From the NCBI GenBank assembly GCA_019750465.1, contig JAIEOP010000057.1, forward strand, positions 1 to 46,129: 46,129 bases of DNA. Reading direction: 5' to 3'. The translations under genes were made by a program, and so were the position numbers. Position 1 is the first letter of the stretch. Each line of letters begins with the position of its first letter. The DNA is from Acetobacteraceae bacterium (GTDB lineage: Bacteria > Pseudomonadota > Alphaproteobacteria > Acetobacterales > Acetobacteraceae). Under the pieces are notes generated by a model. The model searched no databases and was not told the origin of the DNA. It saw only the letters and a list, made by a program, of their open reading frames with translations. Positions 1 to 8,219 of the stretch are shown piece by piece.

Positions 1-981
1 ATGCGCCGCGTCAAGCCCCGCCAGCCGCCCCGCCGCCACGGCCGCCTGCCAGCCGCCGATGCCCGCGCCATCGCCGGCGATCGCCACCAGCGGGTGCGAG
101 CTGCCGCCCCAGCCATCGGTCACCGGCCGCCAGCAGCGCTGCGCGGCGTCCCATTCGTGTTCCAGGCCGAGCGCCAGCGGCACATGCGTCGCCGGCACCA
201 CGCCCTCATGCAGCAGCAGCGTGTCGCAGGGCAGGCTGCCGCCATCCCAGGCGACGCGGCGCAGGCGCCCCTCGCCCTCGGCACGCAGGCCGGTGGTGGC
301 GCGGTGGACCGGGATGGCCAGCCGCGCCTCGGCCATCAGCGCCAGGCCCTTGGCCAGCAGCCCGGCCCCGCCGCCGAGCGCGCCGCGCAGCGCCAGCCCG
401 AAGCGCCCCGCAGGACCGCCCGCCGGCCGCGTCTCCAGGATCAGCGCGGGAGCGGCGCCGGCGCGCAGCAGCTGCACCGCCAGCAGCCAGAGCAGCGGCC
501 CCTGCCCCGCCAGCACGGTTCGCTTCGGCTCGCCCGGCACGGCGCCCGCGGTCTTCAGCAGGATCTGCGCGGCGCCCGCGGTCATCACCCCCGGCAGCGT
601 CCACCCCGGGATCGGCACCGGGCGTTCCTGCGCGCCGGTGGCGAGGATCACCCGCCGCGCGGTGGCCTCCTGCGTGCCGCGCGCATCGGCGAGCGACAGC
701 ACCGCGCCCTCCTCCGCGTCCGGATCGAGGTGCCAGAGCGTGGTGGCCGGGCGGTAGTCGATGGCGGCAGCACGGAATTCCCGCGCCAGCGCCGCGCCGC
801 GGGCGTAGTCGGCACCCAGCGCACGGTCGCGGGCGGCGGCGCCCTCGATGCCGCGGAACACCTGGCCGCCGGGGCCGGGCTGCTCGTCGACCACCAGCAC
901 GGAAAGCCCCAGCGCCGCGCCCTCGATGGCCGCCGCCATGCCGGCCGGGCCGGCGCCGATGACGGCGAGGTCGTGGATCAT
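1..981 (-). CDS. NAD(P)/FAD-dependent oxidoreductase, partial (HcnB / D-hydroxyproline dehydrogenase alpha type)
   Basis: The reading frame stays open from the ATG at 979-981 to the window edge, so the C-terminus is missing (327 codons seen). The N-terminus carries a classical dinucleotide-binding motif (IGAGPAGMAAAIEGA), followed by VDEQPGPGGQVFRG. A mid-protein ATGAQERPVPIPGW motif is typical of the large subunit of HCN synthase, opine oxidase and D-hydroxyproline dehydrogenase. A second nucleotide-binding segment (VLAGQGPLLWLLA) and a late GDGAGIGG motif are also visible. The start overlaps the 2Fe-2S subunit stop by ATGA. With the two upstream genes it should form a heteromeric amine dehydrogenase that oxidises an imino or amino acid and passes electrons to a quinone or another acceptor. 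The substrate cannot be read from sequence. The missing end may hold a BFD-like 2Fe-2S domain. Confidence 0.85.
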   Translation of the reverse strand, partial: MIHDLAVIGAGPAGMAAAIEGAALGLSVLVVDEQPGPGGQVFRGIEGAAARDRALGADYARGAALAREFRAAAIDYRPATTLWHLDPDAEEGAVLSLADARGTQEATARRVILATGAQERPVPIPGWTLPGVMTAGAAQILLKTAGAVPGEPKRTVLAGQGPLLWLLAVQLLRAGAAPALILETRPAGGPAGRFGLALRGALGGGAGLLAKGLALMAEARLAIPVHRATTGLRAEGEGRLRRVAWDGGSLPCDTLLLHEGVVPATHVPLALGLEHEWDAAQRCWRPVTDGWGGSSHPLVAIAGDGAGIGGWQAAVAAGRLAGLDAAH

Positions 982-1286
982 CCGGCACCGCCATCCAGCG
1001 CGACGCGCGCGCCGTGCTGCACGCGGATGCGCATGCCCGGCGCCACCGGCACCACGCAGGCCTGGCGGTTGGCCACGCCGTCGATCTCGGCGAGGCAGTC
1101 GAAGCAGACGCCCATCATGCAGTAGGGCAGCCGCGGCGCGCCGGAGACCGGCGTCTCGCGGATGCGGAACAGCCCGGCCAGCAGCACCGCCGCGGCGGCC
1201 GAGGCGCCCGCCGGCACGCGCAGCGGCGCGCCCTCCACGAAGACCTCGACGGTGGGTGGGTGGACGTCAGGCCGCGGCCGGAACAT
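978..1286 (-). CDS. (2Fe-2S)-binding subunit of FAD-dependent amine dehydrogenase
   Basis: About 102 residues, a single Fer2_4-type ferredoxin domain. The cluster ligands are visible as YCMMGVCFDC followed by a fourth Cys in RQACVVPV, the plant-type CxxxxCxxC...C pattern. The start MFRPRPDV at 1284-1286 was chosen because upstream sequence is Arg/Ala-rich antisense-like coding and because it leaves a 14-bp gap after the DAO-subunit stop at 1301. The stop overlaps the next gene's ATG. In HcnA, opine oxidase and D-hydroxyproline dehydrogenase this small subunit bridges electrons between the two flavoproteins. The order here is DAO subunit, ferredoxin, NAD/FAD subunit, read leftwards. Confidence 0.85.
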   Translation of the reverse strand: MFRPRPDVHPPTVEVFVEGAPLRVPAGASAAAAVLLAGLFRIRETPVSGAPRLPYCMMGVCFDCLAEIDGVANRQACVVPVAPGMRIRVQHGARVALDGGAG

Positions 1287-1300
1287 CGACGCGCGCCGGC

Positions 1301-2428
1301 TCAGGCCGCTTCGCCGTGGGCGAAGCGGTGGGCGCTGAGCAGGCCCAGACGGTCCGCATCCAGCGCGCCCGCCGCGATCATCGGCGCCAGCAGCCGCGCA
1401 TGCGCGCCGGCGAGCGTGACGCCGGAATGGCAATTCGCGGTGAAGGCGCCGGGGCAGCTCTCGGACTGGTCGTAGATCGGCAGCCCGTCCGGCGCCATCA
1501 CGCGCAGCGCCGACCAGGCGCGCACGATGTTCAGCCGGCCGATCCAGGGGAAGCAGGCGACGGCGCGCTCGGCGATCACCTTGATGACCTCCGGCCGCTG
1601 CCGCGTGTCGAAGCCCACCTCCTCCACGCTGTCGCCGAGCATGATGGAACCTTCCGTGGTCTGGCGGATGGTGGTGACCGGCATGGGCAGCACCTCGGCC
1701 GCGCGTTCCGTCACGATGACCTGGCCGCGCTGCGGGCGCACCGGGGCGTGCAGGCCGAAGCGCGGCGCAAGATCGGCATTGCCGAGGCCGGCGGCGAGCA
1801 CCACGCGCGGCGCGGCGAAGCGCTGGCCACCCGCGGTGACGGCGAAATCGTGCGGCGCGGCGTGGATGTCGTCCTCCACCCGCGCATTGGGCACGTAGGT
1901 GCCGCCCGCCTCGGTGAAGGCGCGGTGCAGCGCGTGCAGCAGCACCAGCGGGTTGGCGTGGCCGTCATAGGGCGTGAAGGACGCGCCGACGACGCGCGGC
2001 CCGAGGCCGGGCAGCATCTCCCGAAGCTCCGGCCCCATCGGGATCATGCGGTGGTCGAAGCCGAAATTGCCGGCCTCCGCCCGCATCTGCGCCATGCGTG
2101 CGGCGCGTTCCTCGAACTCCGCCTCGGAGAGGCAGAGCTGCACGCCGCCGGGCTGGCGCAGCCCGACATCGCGGCCCGTGCGCGCGGCGAGATCGGCGGC
2201 CAGCGCTGGCCACTCCGCCGCCGAGGCGCGCGTCCAGCGCTGGTAGTGCGGCGCGCCAAACCCCTTGGATTGCACCCAGACCAGGCCGAAATTGCCCCGG
2301 CTCGCGCGATAGGCGACGTCGCCCTCATCGAGCAGCACGGGGCGCAGCCCCTGGCCGGTCAGGCCCCAGGCGATGGCGGCGCCGACCAGGCCGCCGCCGA
2401 TGACGATGGCGTCGTGGGAAGGAGGCAT
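1301..2428 (-). CDS. FAD-binding oxidoreductase (DAO family; HcnC / D-hydroxyproline dehydrogenase beta type)
   Basis: 375 residues starting MPPSHDAIVIGGGLVG, with the ADP-binding beta-alpha-beta fold at the extreme N-terminus and a DAO-type C-terminal motif (RVMAPDGLPIYDQ) followed by TANCHSGVTLA. Full length matches the family. The catalytic flavin subunit oxidises the C-N bond of an amino or imino acid. It heads the three-gene minus-strand operon with the ferredoxin subunit 14 bp downstream. The longer upstream frame runs through Arg/Pro-rich sequence that is not family-like, so the start at 2428 is preferred; GGAAGGAGG-like sequence read on the plus strand is not its ribosome site. Specificity (D-hydroxyproline, opine, glycine) is inference only. 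Confidence 0.87.
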   Translation of the reverse strand: MPPSHDAIVIGGGLVGAAIAWGLTGQGLRPVLLDEGDVAYRASRGNFGLVWVQSKGFGAPHYQRWTRASAAEWPALAADLAARTGRDVGLRQPGGVQLCLSEAEFEERAARMAQMRAEAGNFGFDHRMIPMGPELREMLPGLGPRVVGASFTPYDGHANPLVLLHALHRAFTEAGGTYVPNARVEDDIHAAPHDFAVTAGGQRFAAPRVVLAAGLGNADLAPRFGLHAPVRPQRGQVIVTERAAEVLPMPVTTIRQTTEGSIMLGDSVEEVGFDTRQRPEVIKVIAERAVACFPWIGRLNIVRAWSALRVMAPDGLPIYDQSESCPGAFTANCHSGVTLAGAHARLLAPMIAAGALDADRLGLLSAHRFAHGEAA

Positions 2429-2528
2429 CGTTCCCGGGGTAACGCGCCGGGGCGCTGCCCCGCAACCCCGGCAGAGGGTCCGGCACCGCCGCCGGGCGGC
2501 GCGCCATCCCCCGGACCCGGTCGGCCGT

Positions 2529-3119
2529 TCAGGGGCGGCGGAAGGCGGCGCGGGCGGCCTCGACATCGGCGCGGATGGCGCAGTCCTCGGCGTGGTCGTT
2601 GATCACGCCCATGGCCTGCAGGAAGGCATGCACCGTGGTCGGTCCGACGAAGCCCCAGCCGCGCCGCTTCAGGTCCTTCGACAGCGCCACCGAGGCCGGC
2701 GAGGTCGATGGCCCGCGCGCCGCCAGCGGCTCGAAGCGCCAGACATGGGCCGCCAGCGACCCGGCCTCCGCGATCAGGTCCCGCGCGCGGCGGGCGTTGT
2801 TGATCACCGCCTCGATCTTGCCGCGGTGGCGCACGATGCCGGCATCGGCGAGCAGGCGCGCGACGTCCGCCGCGTCGAAGCGCGCCACGCGGTCGATCTC
2901 GAAGCCGGCGAAGGCGGCGCGGAAATTCTCCCGCTTCTCCAGGATGGTCCGCCAGCTCAGCCCGGCCTGGAATCCCTCCAGGCAGAGCTTCTCGAACAGC
3001 CGGCGGTCATCGGCGACGGGAAGGCCCCATTCGGTGTCGTGGTAGGCCAGGTAGCCCGGCGTGGCGAGGCACCAGCGGCAGCGCGGCCTGCCGTCCGGGC
3101 CGGGCAGGGTTGCGTTCAT
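2529..3119 (-). CDS. tag: DNA-3-methyladenine glycosylase I
   Basis: 196 residues, the expected Tag length. It removes 3-methyladenine from alkylated DNA to start base excision repair. Diagnostic segments are CRWCLATPGYLAYHDTEWG near the N-terminus, LCLEGFQAGLSWRTIL, RENFRAAF, GIVRHRGKIEAVINNA, and KRRGWGFVGPTTVHAFLQA. The Zn ligands known from E. coli Tag are all present: Cys14 and His27 with the correct 13-residue spacing, and the C-terminal NDHAEDC pair. The start MNATLPG at 3117-3119 gives the family N-terminus; the longer open frame upstream is not conserved-looking. It is a stand-alone gene divergent from the shikimate dehydrogenase-like gene. Confidence 0.95.
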   Translation of the reverse strand: MNATLPGPDGRPRCRWCLATPGYLAYHDTEWGLPVADDRRLFEKLCLEGFQAGLSWRTILEKRENFRAAFAGFEIDRVARFDAADVARLLADAGIVRHRGKIEAVINNARRARDLIAEAGSLAAHVWRFEPLAARGPSTSPASVALSKDLKRRGWGFVGPTTVHAFLQAMGVINDHAEDCAIRADVEAARAAFRRP

Positions 3120-3292
3120 CGCGGCACGACCCGTGCCGTCGCGCCGACATGTGCCGGCCAGCCTGCACCGCCCTGCATGACCCCGCCCCCGGTTCTGGCC
3201 GACCGCCGCCGCCGCCCTATGCTGCCGGCAGGCTATTCCCCACGCGCCGTCCCGGCAACGCGGCGCGGCGACGGCCGGCAGGAGCGCAGCGC

Positions 3293-4111
3293 ATGACCAC
3301 ACCCCCGCCGACGATCACCGGCACCACCCGCGTCATCCCGATCATCGGCCAGCCGATCCGCCAGGTGCGCAGCCCGGACCTGTTCAACGCGCTCGCCGCC
3401 CGCCGCGGCGCCGATGCCGTGCTGGTGCCGATCGAGGTCGCCCCCGCGGACGTGCCGGGCTTCGTCGCCTTCCACCGCACCTGGCGCAACTCGCCGGGCT
3501 TCGTCGTCACCGTGCCGCACAAGCGCGCCGTCGCCGGCCTGGCCGATGCGCTGAGCCCGCGCGCGGCGCGGCTGGGCGCGGTGAACCTCGTGGTGCGCGA
3601 CGCGGAGGGGCGGCTGGCCGGCGACCACCTGGACGGGATGGGCTTCCTGGCAGCGGCGCGAGCGGCCGGGTTCGATCCCGCCGGGCGCGGCGCGCTGGTG
3701 GTGGGGCTCGGCGGCGCCGGCAGCGCCATCGTCGATGCGCTGTGCGAGGCCGGCCTCGCGCGCCTCGCGCTGCGCGACCTGGATGCGGCGCGGCTGGACT
3801 GGATGCGGGACCTGGTGCGCGCGGCCTTCCCGGCGGCCGCGTTGCTGCCCGATGGCGCGGACCTCTCGGGCCATGACCTGGTGGTGAACGCGACGCCGGT
3901 GGGCATGGGCGGGACGGGCGGGCTGCCGGTGCCCGCGACCGAGCTCGCCACGCTGCGGCCGGGCGCCCATGTCGCCGACGTGGTGACCCACCCGGCGGAG
4001 ACGCCGTTCCTGGCCGCGGCGCGGGCACGCGGCTGCACGGTGCAGACGGGGCCGGCGATGACGGCGGCGCAGATGGAGGAGTTTGGGCGAAGGCTGGGGC
4101 TGTTCGGGTGA
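3293..4111 (+). CDS. Shikimate dehydrogenase-like oxidoreductase (divergent paralogue)
   Basis: 272 residues. The start MTTPPPTIT is preceded by GCAGGAGCGCAGC. Two-domain AroE architecture: an N-terminal substrate domain with GFVVTVPHK (catalytic Lys77), GAVNLV and GDHLDGMGF (catalytic Asp114), then a Rossmann motif VVGLGGAGSAI and the late VVNATPVGMGG. The catalytic Lys/Asp pair is kept. The family's SxS carboxylate-binding motif reads VRS, AVNT reads AVNL, and the NTDG motif reads HLDG. These changes fall on shikimate contacts, so I infer a paralogue acting on quinate or an unknown acid rather than the housekeeping AroE. No other aromatic-pathway gene is nearby. Confidence 0.8.
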   Translation: MTTPPPTITGTTRVIPIIGQPIRQVRSPDLFNALAARRGADAVLVPIEVAPADVPGFVAFHRTWRNSPGFVVTVPHKRAVAGLADALSPRAARLGAVNLVVRDAEGRLAGDHLDGMGFLAAARAAGFDPAGRGALVVGLGGAGSAIVDALCEAGLARLALRDLDAARLDWMRDLVRAAFPAAALLPDGADLSGHDLVVNATPVGMGGTGGLPVPATELATLRPGAHVADVVTHPAETPFLAAARARGCTVQTGPAMTAAQMEEFGRRLGLFG

Positions 4112-4311
4112 TCGGGATCGAACCGCCAGGGCGCCAAGCCGCATGCCGCCCGATGCGACCGCGCCGGGCCTGGAGATAGCCTTCGTCCGGGCAAGCCGGC
4201 GCTTCACGCGGGCGCGGGCCACCGCTCCGATCCCAGCTTATGGGTATATTTTCCTTGCTTCTGGGCAACGAGTGCGGCATCCTCGCTGCCCCCTCCCGCA
4301 CCGAGCCCGCC

Positions 4312-4929
4312 ATGCCCTCCCCCCTCCGCTTCCGCCGCTCCCGCTACACTCCGCCCCGGCCATGGACCCCGCTCACCGACGCGGAGTGGGAGTCCCTCGC
4401 CCCCTACCTGCACCGCGCCGATGGCCGCGGCCGACCCATCGAGGGCGGCGCCCGCGCCCGGCTGGACGCGGTGTTCCGCGTCGTGTCGCAGAAACTGCCC
4501 TGGACGGCGGCGGCGCATGCGGGCGTGCCCGCCGACACCATCGGGCGGCAGTACCGCCGCTGGGCCGGCGCCGGCCTGTTCGCCCGGCTGCTGAAGCAGG
4601 TGGCCAAGTCGCGCCGCGCGCGCGGTGTGCCGGAGGCGCTGCGCGGCCTGGAGCACTGGATCTGCGCCGCCCATCGCCGCTCCGTGCGGGTGGTGGGGGT
4701 GGGGGCGACCGCGCTGGCCCGGCGGCTCGGCCTGCTCTCCGCCCTGCCCGGTCCGCCCTGGCTGCTGCCGGATCCGGTTTTGTCCGGAAGGCTCCGCGGC
4801 ATCCTGCGCGAGCAGGCGGAAGCCCTTCCGGAACAACGGCCGGGCCGGTGGGAACTCGCCCTCTGCCGGCGGCTGCTGCGCGTCTTCGGCGGCAGGCGGC
4901 GGATCCATCCCGGCCTGGTGCCGGCGTGA
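4312..4929 (+). CDS. Transposase-derived (DUF4096-like N-terminus) protein lacking a catalytic domain
   Basis: About 205 residues from the ATG at 4312; an in-frame ATG at 4240 would add 24 residues (MGIFSLLL...). The first 90 residues resemble the DUF4096 helix-turn-helix half of IS5-family transposases: PLTDAEWESLAPYL, GRGRP, LDAVFRVVSQKLPW, and GRQYRRWAGAGLFARLLK. No DDE catalytic domain follows; the rest is Arg/Leu-rich with no recognised fold. A TATATT at 4245-4250 in locally less GC-rich DNA could be a -10 box, favouring the 4312 start, although neither start has a convincing ribosome site. It may be a domesticated DNA-binding protein or a decaying transposase. Confidence is good that the frame is real and low for function. 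Confidence 0.55.
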   Translation: MPSPLRFRRSRYTPPRPWTPLTDAEWESLAPYLHRADGRGRPIEGGARARLDAVFRVVSQKLPWTAAAHAGVPADTIGRQYRRWAGAGLFARLLKQVAKSRRARGVPEALRGLEHWICAAHRRSVRVVGVGATALARRLGLLSALPGPPWLLPDPVLSGRLRGILREQAEALPEQRPGRWELALCRRLLRVFGGRRRIHPGLVPA

Positions 4930-5014
4930 CGGCGGCCCCCGCACCCTGTGCGGCGGCGTTGACCGCGGACCCCGATCGGCGCGAGCCTCCTGCGCTTCCC
5001 GGGAGACAAGCCGC

Positions 5015-6343
5015 ATGAGCCCGCTCGACCACGCCGTGCCCCGCAACAGCGATCTCGATGCCGCGCTGGTCGAGGCGCGCGAGACCTACGCCGCGCAGCG
5101 GCCGCAGAGCGCCGCCATCCATGCCAGGGCGCGCACCCTCATGCCCGGCGGCAATACCCGGACGGTGCTGTTCTACACCCCCTTCCCCACCGCCATGGCG
5201 CGCGGCGAGGGCTGCCGGCTGTGGGACGTGGACGGGCGCGAGTACCTGGACCTGCTCGGCGAATACACCGCCGGGCTGTTCGGCCATTCCGAGCGGCGCA
5301 TCCTCGATGCGGTGAAGGACGCGCTGGACCGCGGCATCAACCTCGCGGCCGTGGGGGAGAAGGAGGGACAGCTCGCCTCGCTCATCGTCGGCCGCTTCCC
5401 CTCCATCGAGATGGTGCGCTTCACCAACAGCGGCACGGAGGCCAACCTGATGGCGCTGGCCGCGGCGCGCGGCTTCACCGGCCGGGTCAAGACCATGGTG
5501 ATGCGCGGCGGCTACCACGGCGGCGTGCTGACCTTCGCCACCGAAGCCAATCCGGTGAACGTGCCGATCCCGCTCGCCTTCACCGACTACAACGACCCCG
5601 AGGCCGCGATGCGCGACATCCTGGCCGAGGGCGACGCGCTGGCCGCCGTGCTGGTGGAGCCGATGATGGGCTCGGGCGGCTGCATCCCGGCGACGCGGGA
5701 ATTCCTGGCGGCGCTGCGCGAGGCAACGCGGCGCACCGGCGCCGTGCTGATCTTCGACGAGGTGATGACCAGCCGGCATTCGGCGGGCGGCCTGCAGGCG
5801 CGCCACGGCGTCATCCCCGACATGACGACGCTGGGAAAATACATGGCCGGCGGCATGAGCTTCGGCGCCTTCGGCGGGCGGGCCGACATCATGGGCGTCT
5901 TCGACGGCCACCGGCCCGGCACGCTGCCGCATGCCGGCACCTTCAACAACAACGTCTGGTCCATGGCCGCGGGCTGCGTCGCCATGGGCGAGATCTTCGA
6001 CGCCGCCGCCGCCGAGGCGCTGTATGCGCGGGGCGAGGCGCTGCGGCTGGCGCTGAACGCCGCCTGCCGCCGCGCGGGCGTGGCGATGCAGTTCACCGGC
6101 ATGGGTTCCATGGTGAACGTGCATTTCCGCCTCGGCCCGATCGAGCGCCCCTACAGGCAGACCGACGCGGAGGAAGGGCTGCGCGAGCTGTTCTTCCTCG
6201 ACATGCTGGCGGCGGGCATCTACCTGGCGCGGCGCGGCATGGCGGCGCTGAGCCTGCCGGTGACGGATGCCGACTGCGCCCGCTACGTCGCGGTGGTGGA
6301 GGAGTTCGTCGCCACCCGCCGGCCGCTGCTGGCGGGGCCGTGA
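5015..6343 (+). CDS. Class III aminotransferase (glutamate-1-semialdehyde 2,1-aminomutase-like)
   Basis: 442 residues preceded by GGGAGACAAGCCGC. PLP-dependent fold I. Visible motifs are LMPGGNTRT near residue 43, the phosphate-binding NSGTEANLMALAAAR, GGYHGG, VLVEPMMGSGGCIP, FDEVMTSR (Asp binding the pyridine nitrogen) and TTLGKYMAGG with the Schiff-base Lys275. The N-terminal MPGG...R motif and the lack of a purine or ornithine signature place it near HemL-like enzymes. The motif order is complete and there is no truncation. It is followed 38 bp later by an SDR on the same strand, suggesting a two-gene unit acting on an amino alcohol, keto acid or similar compound. A second role as real HemL is unlikely given the divergent active-site context, but cannot be excluded. 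Confidence 0.88.
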   Translation: MSPLDHAVPRNSDLDAALVEARETYAAQRPQSAAIHARARTLMPGGNTRTVLFYTPFPTAMARGEGCRLWDVDGREYLDLLGEYTAGLFGHSERRILDAVKDALDRGINLAAVGEKEGQLASLIVGRFPSIEMVRFTNSGTEANLMALAAARGFTGRVKTMVMRGGYHGGVLTFATEANPVNVPIPLAFTDYNDPEAAMRDILAEGDALAAVLVEPMMGSGGCIPATREFLAALREATRRTGAVLIFDEVMTSRHSAGGLQARHGVIPDMTTLGKYMAGGMSFGAFGGRADIMGVFDGHRPGTLPHAGTFNNNVWSMAAGCVAMGEIFDAAAAEALYARGEALRLALNAACRRAGVAMQFTGMGSMVNVHFRLGPIERPYRQTDAEEGLRELFFLDMLAAGIYLARRGMAALSLPVTDADCARYVAVVEEFVATRRPLLAGP

Positions 6344-6381
6344 TGCGCGACGCGCCCCGCCGGACGTGGTAGGAGGGTCGT

Positions 6382-7152
6382 ATGCCCGACCGATCCAGAC
6401 CGACCAATGCGGGCCCGCGCCGCATCCTGCTGCTCACCGGCGCCTCGCGCGGCATCGGTCACGCGACCGTGAAGCGCTTCTCGGCGGCAGGGTGGCGCGT
6501 CATCACCGTCAGCCGCCAGCCCTTCCCCGAGCAATGCCCGTGGGAGATGGGGCCGGAGGACCACATCCAGCTCGATCTCTCCGACCCGGCGCAGACCGAG
6601 CAGGCGATCGGCGAGATCCGCTCGCGTCTCGAACCGGACGAGGGGATGCTGCATGCGCTGGTGAACAACGCGGCGATTTCGCCCAAGGGGCCGGGCGGGT
6701 CGCGCATGGGCTCGATCGATACGCCGATCGGCGACTGGCTGCGGGTGTTCAACGTGAACCTCTTCGCGCCCATCCTGCTGGCGCGCGGGCTGGTGGAGGA
6801 GCTGGCGCGGGCCAGGGGCGCGGTGGTGAACGTGACGTCGATCGCCGGCAGCCGCGTGCATCCCTTCGCCGGCGCCGCCTATGCCACCAGCAAGGCGGCG
6901 CTGGCCGGCCTGACGCGGGAGATGGCGGCGGATTTCGCGCCGCGCGGCGTGCGCGTGAACGCGATCTCGCCGGGCGAGATCGACACCTCGATCCTGTCGC
7001 CGGGGACGGAGAAGATCGTGCAGGAGCAGATCCCGATGCGCCGGCTGGGCACGCCGGCGGAGGTGGCGCAGGCGATCTACTTCCTGTGCACCGAGGCGTC
7101 GTCCTACGTGAACGGCGCCGAGCTGCACATCAACGGCGGGCAGCACGTGTAG
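6382..7152 (+). CDS. SDR family oxidoreductase
   Basis: 256 residues with a strong AGGAGGGTC ribosome site. Classical short-chain dehydrogenase: TGASRGIG at residues 19-26, NNAAIS, catalytic Ser in VTSIAGS, YATSK with catalytic Tyr and Lys, and NAISPGEIDT. The C-terminal SSYVNGAELHINGGQH is typical of 3-oxoacyl-ACP-reductase-like SDRs. It lies just downstream of the class III aminotransferase, so it may reduce or oxidise that enzyme's product; this is inference. It ends 8 bp before the convergent DUF3297 gene. Confidence 0.92.
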   Translation: MPDRSRPTNAGPRRILLLTGASRGIGHATVKRFSAAGWRVITVSRQPFPEQCPWEMGPEDHIQLDLSDPAQTEQAIGEIRSRLEPDEGMLHALVNNAAISPKGPGGSRMGSIDTPIGDWLRVFNVNLFAPILLARGLVEELARARGAVVNVTSIAGSRVHPFAGAAYATSKAALAGLTREMAADFAPRGVRVNAISPGEIDTSILSPGTEKIVQEQIPMRRLGTPAEVAQAIYFLCTEASSYVNGAELHINGGQHV

Positions 7153-7160
7153 CCTGCGCC

Positions 7161-7415
7161 CTACTCGGTGGCGGCCGTGTCCCGGAAATACGGCACCACC
7201 TCGCCGGTCAGCTTCATGGTCAGCGGGTTGCCCTGCCGGTCGAGCTGCTTGCCGACGCTGAGGCGTACCCAGCCCTCGCTGACGCAGTATTCCTCGACGT
7301 TGGTCTTCTCCACGCCCTTGAAGCGCACGCCGACGCCGCGCTTCAGCAGCGCCTCGTCGAAATAGGGGCTGCGCGGGTTGGCGGAGAGCCGGTCGGGCGG
7401 GGTGTCGTCGCTCAT
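7161..7415 (-). CDS. DUF3297 family protein
   Basis: 84 residues, the usual length for this alphaproteobacterial family of unknown function. Characteristic blocks are LSANPRSPYFDEALLKRGVG, VRFKGVEKTNVEEYC and DRQGNPLTMKLTGEVVPYF. No signal peptide or membrane segment. It is convergent with the SDR ending at 7152, with only 8 bp between stops, and transcribed in the same direction as the SDR at 7453-8190, 37 bp downstream of that gene. The function is unknown. Confidence 0.9.
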   Translation of the reverse strand: MSDDTPPDRLSANPRSPYFDEALLKRGVGVRFKGVEKTNVEEYCVSEGWVRLSVGKQLDRQGNPLTMKLTGEVVPYFRDTAATE

Positions 7416-7452
7416 GCCCGCTACCTACCGGGCCGGCGGCGCAGCGCCAACA

Positions 7453-8190
7453 TCAGCGGCCGCCGCTGACATGCAGGTTCGCCCCCGTCACGTAGCGCGC
7501 GGCGTCGGAGAGCAGCCAGACCACCGCCTCCGCAACCTCCTCCGCCGTGCCGCCGCGGGCCAGCGGCACCGCGCTCGCGAAGCGCGCGACGCGATCCGGC
7601 ATGCCGGCGGCGGCGTGCAGCTCCGTATCGATCAGCCCGGGGCTGACGGCGTTCACCCGCACGCCCTGCGCCGCCGCCTCCTTGGCGAGCCCCACCGTCA
7701 GCGTGTCCATCGCCCCCTTGCTGGCGGCATAGTGGATCCACTCGCCGCCACCGCCCAGGCCGGCGGCACGGGAGGAGACGTTGACAATCGCGCCCCCGGC
7801 CGGCAGGCGCCGCAGCGCCGCGCGGCAGCACATCACGGTGCCGAGCACGTTGGTACGCAGCACGCCTTCCCACACCGCGTCGGGCGTCTCCGCCAGGGTG
7901 CCGCGCGGGCCGGTGATGCCGGCATTGTTCACCAGGCCATCGAGGCGGCCGAAGCGCCCATCCACCGCGGCGAAGACCGCTTCGGTCGCGGCCGCGTCGG
8001 CAACATCGGCCCGGATGGCGAGCACCTCGGCGCCGAGCGCGCGGGCGGCGGCCTCGGTCTCCGCCGCGCGGGCCGCGTTGGCGGCGTAGGTGAAGGCGAC
8101 GTCCCAGCCCCCACCGGCGGCCAGCCGCACCACGGCGGCACCGATTCCGCGCCCGCCGCCCGTCACCAGCACCACCCTGCGTCCCGCCAT
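7453..8190 (-). CDS. SDR family oxidoreductase
   Basis: 245 residues starting MAGRRVVLVTGGGRGIG (NADP-binding motif). Other motifs are FTYAANAARAAETEAAA (Ser/Ala cofactor-specificity loop), IRADVAD, VNNAGITG, INVSSRAAGLG-type catalytic Ser region, and HYAASKGAMDTLTVGLAKE carrying the catalytic Tyr/Lys. Longer open frame upstream reads as antisense of the Fe-type alcohol dehydrogenase region, so this start is preferred. The promoter region is shared divergently with the alcohol dehydrogenase at 8303 and contains a large nested inverted repeat at 8220-8280, which suggests joint regulation. Confidence 0.92.
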   Translation of the reverse strand: MAGRRVVLVTGGGRGIGAAVVRLAAGGGWDVAFTYAANAARAAETEAAARALGAEVLAIRADVADAAATEAVFAAVDGRFGRLDGLVNNAGITGPRGTLAETPDAVWEGVLRTNVLGTVMCCRAALRRLPAGGAIVNVSSRAAGLGGGGEWIHYAASKGAMDTLTVGLAKEAAAQGVRVNAVSPGLIDTELHAAAGMPDRVARFASAVPLARGGTAEEVAEAVVWLLSDAARYVTGANLHVSGGR

Positions 8191-8219
8191 CGCCCTGCCT
8201 CCCCGGTCCAGGCGTCCAG

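Noticed and set aside
5015-6343. Class III aminotransferase as hemL of tetrapyrrole synthesis
   Set aside because: HemL-like motifs are present but alphaproteobacteria normally make aminolevulinate with HemA, and no tetrapyrrole gene is nearby; kept as a general class III aminotransferase.
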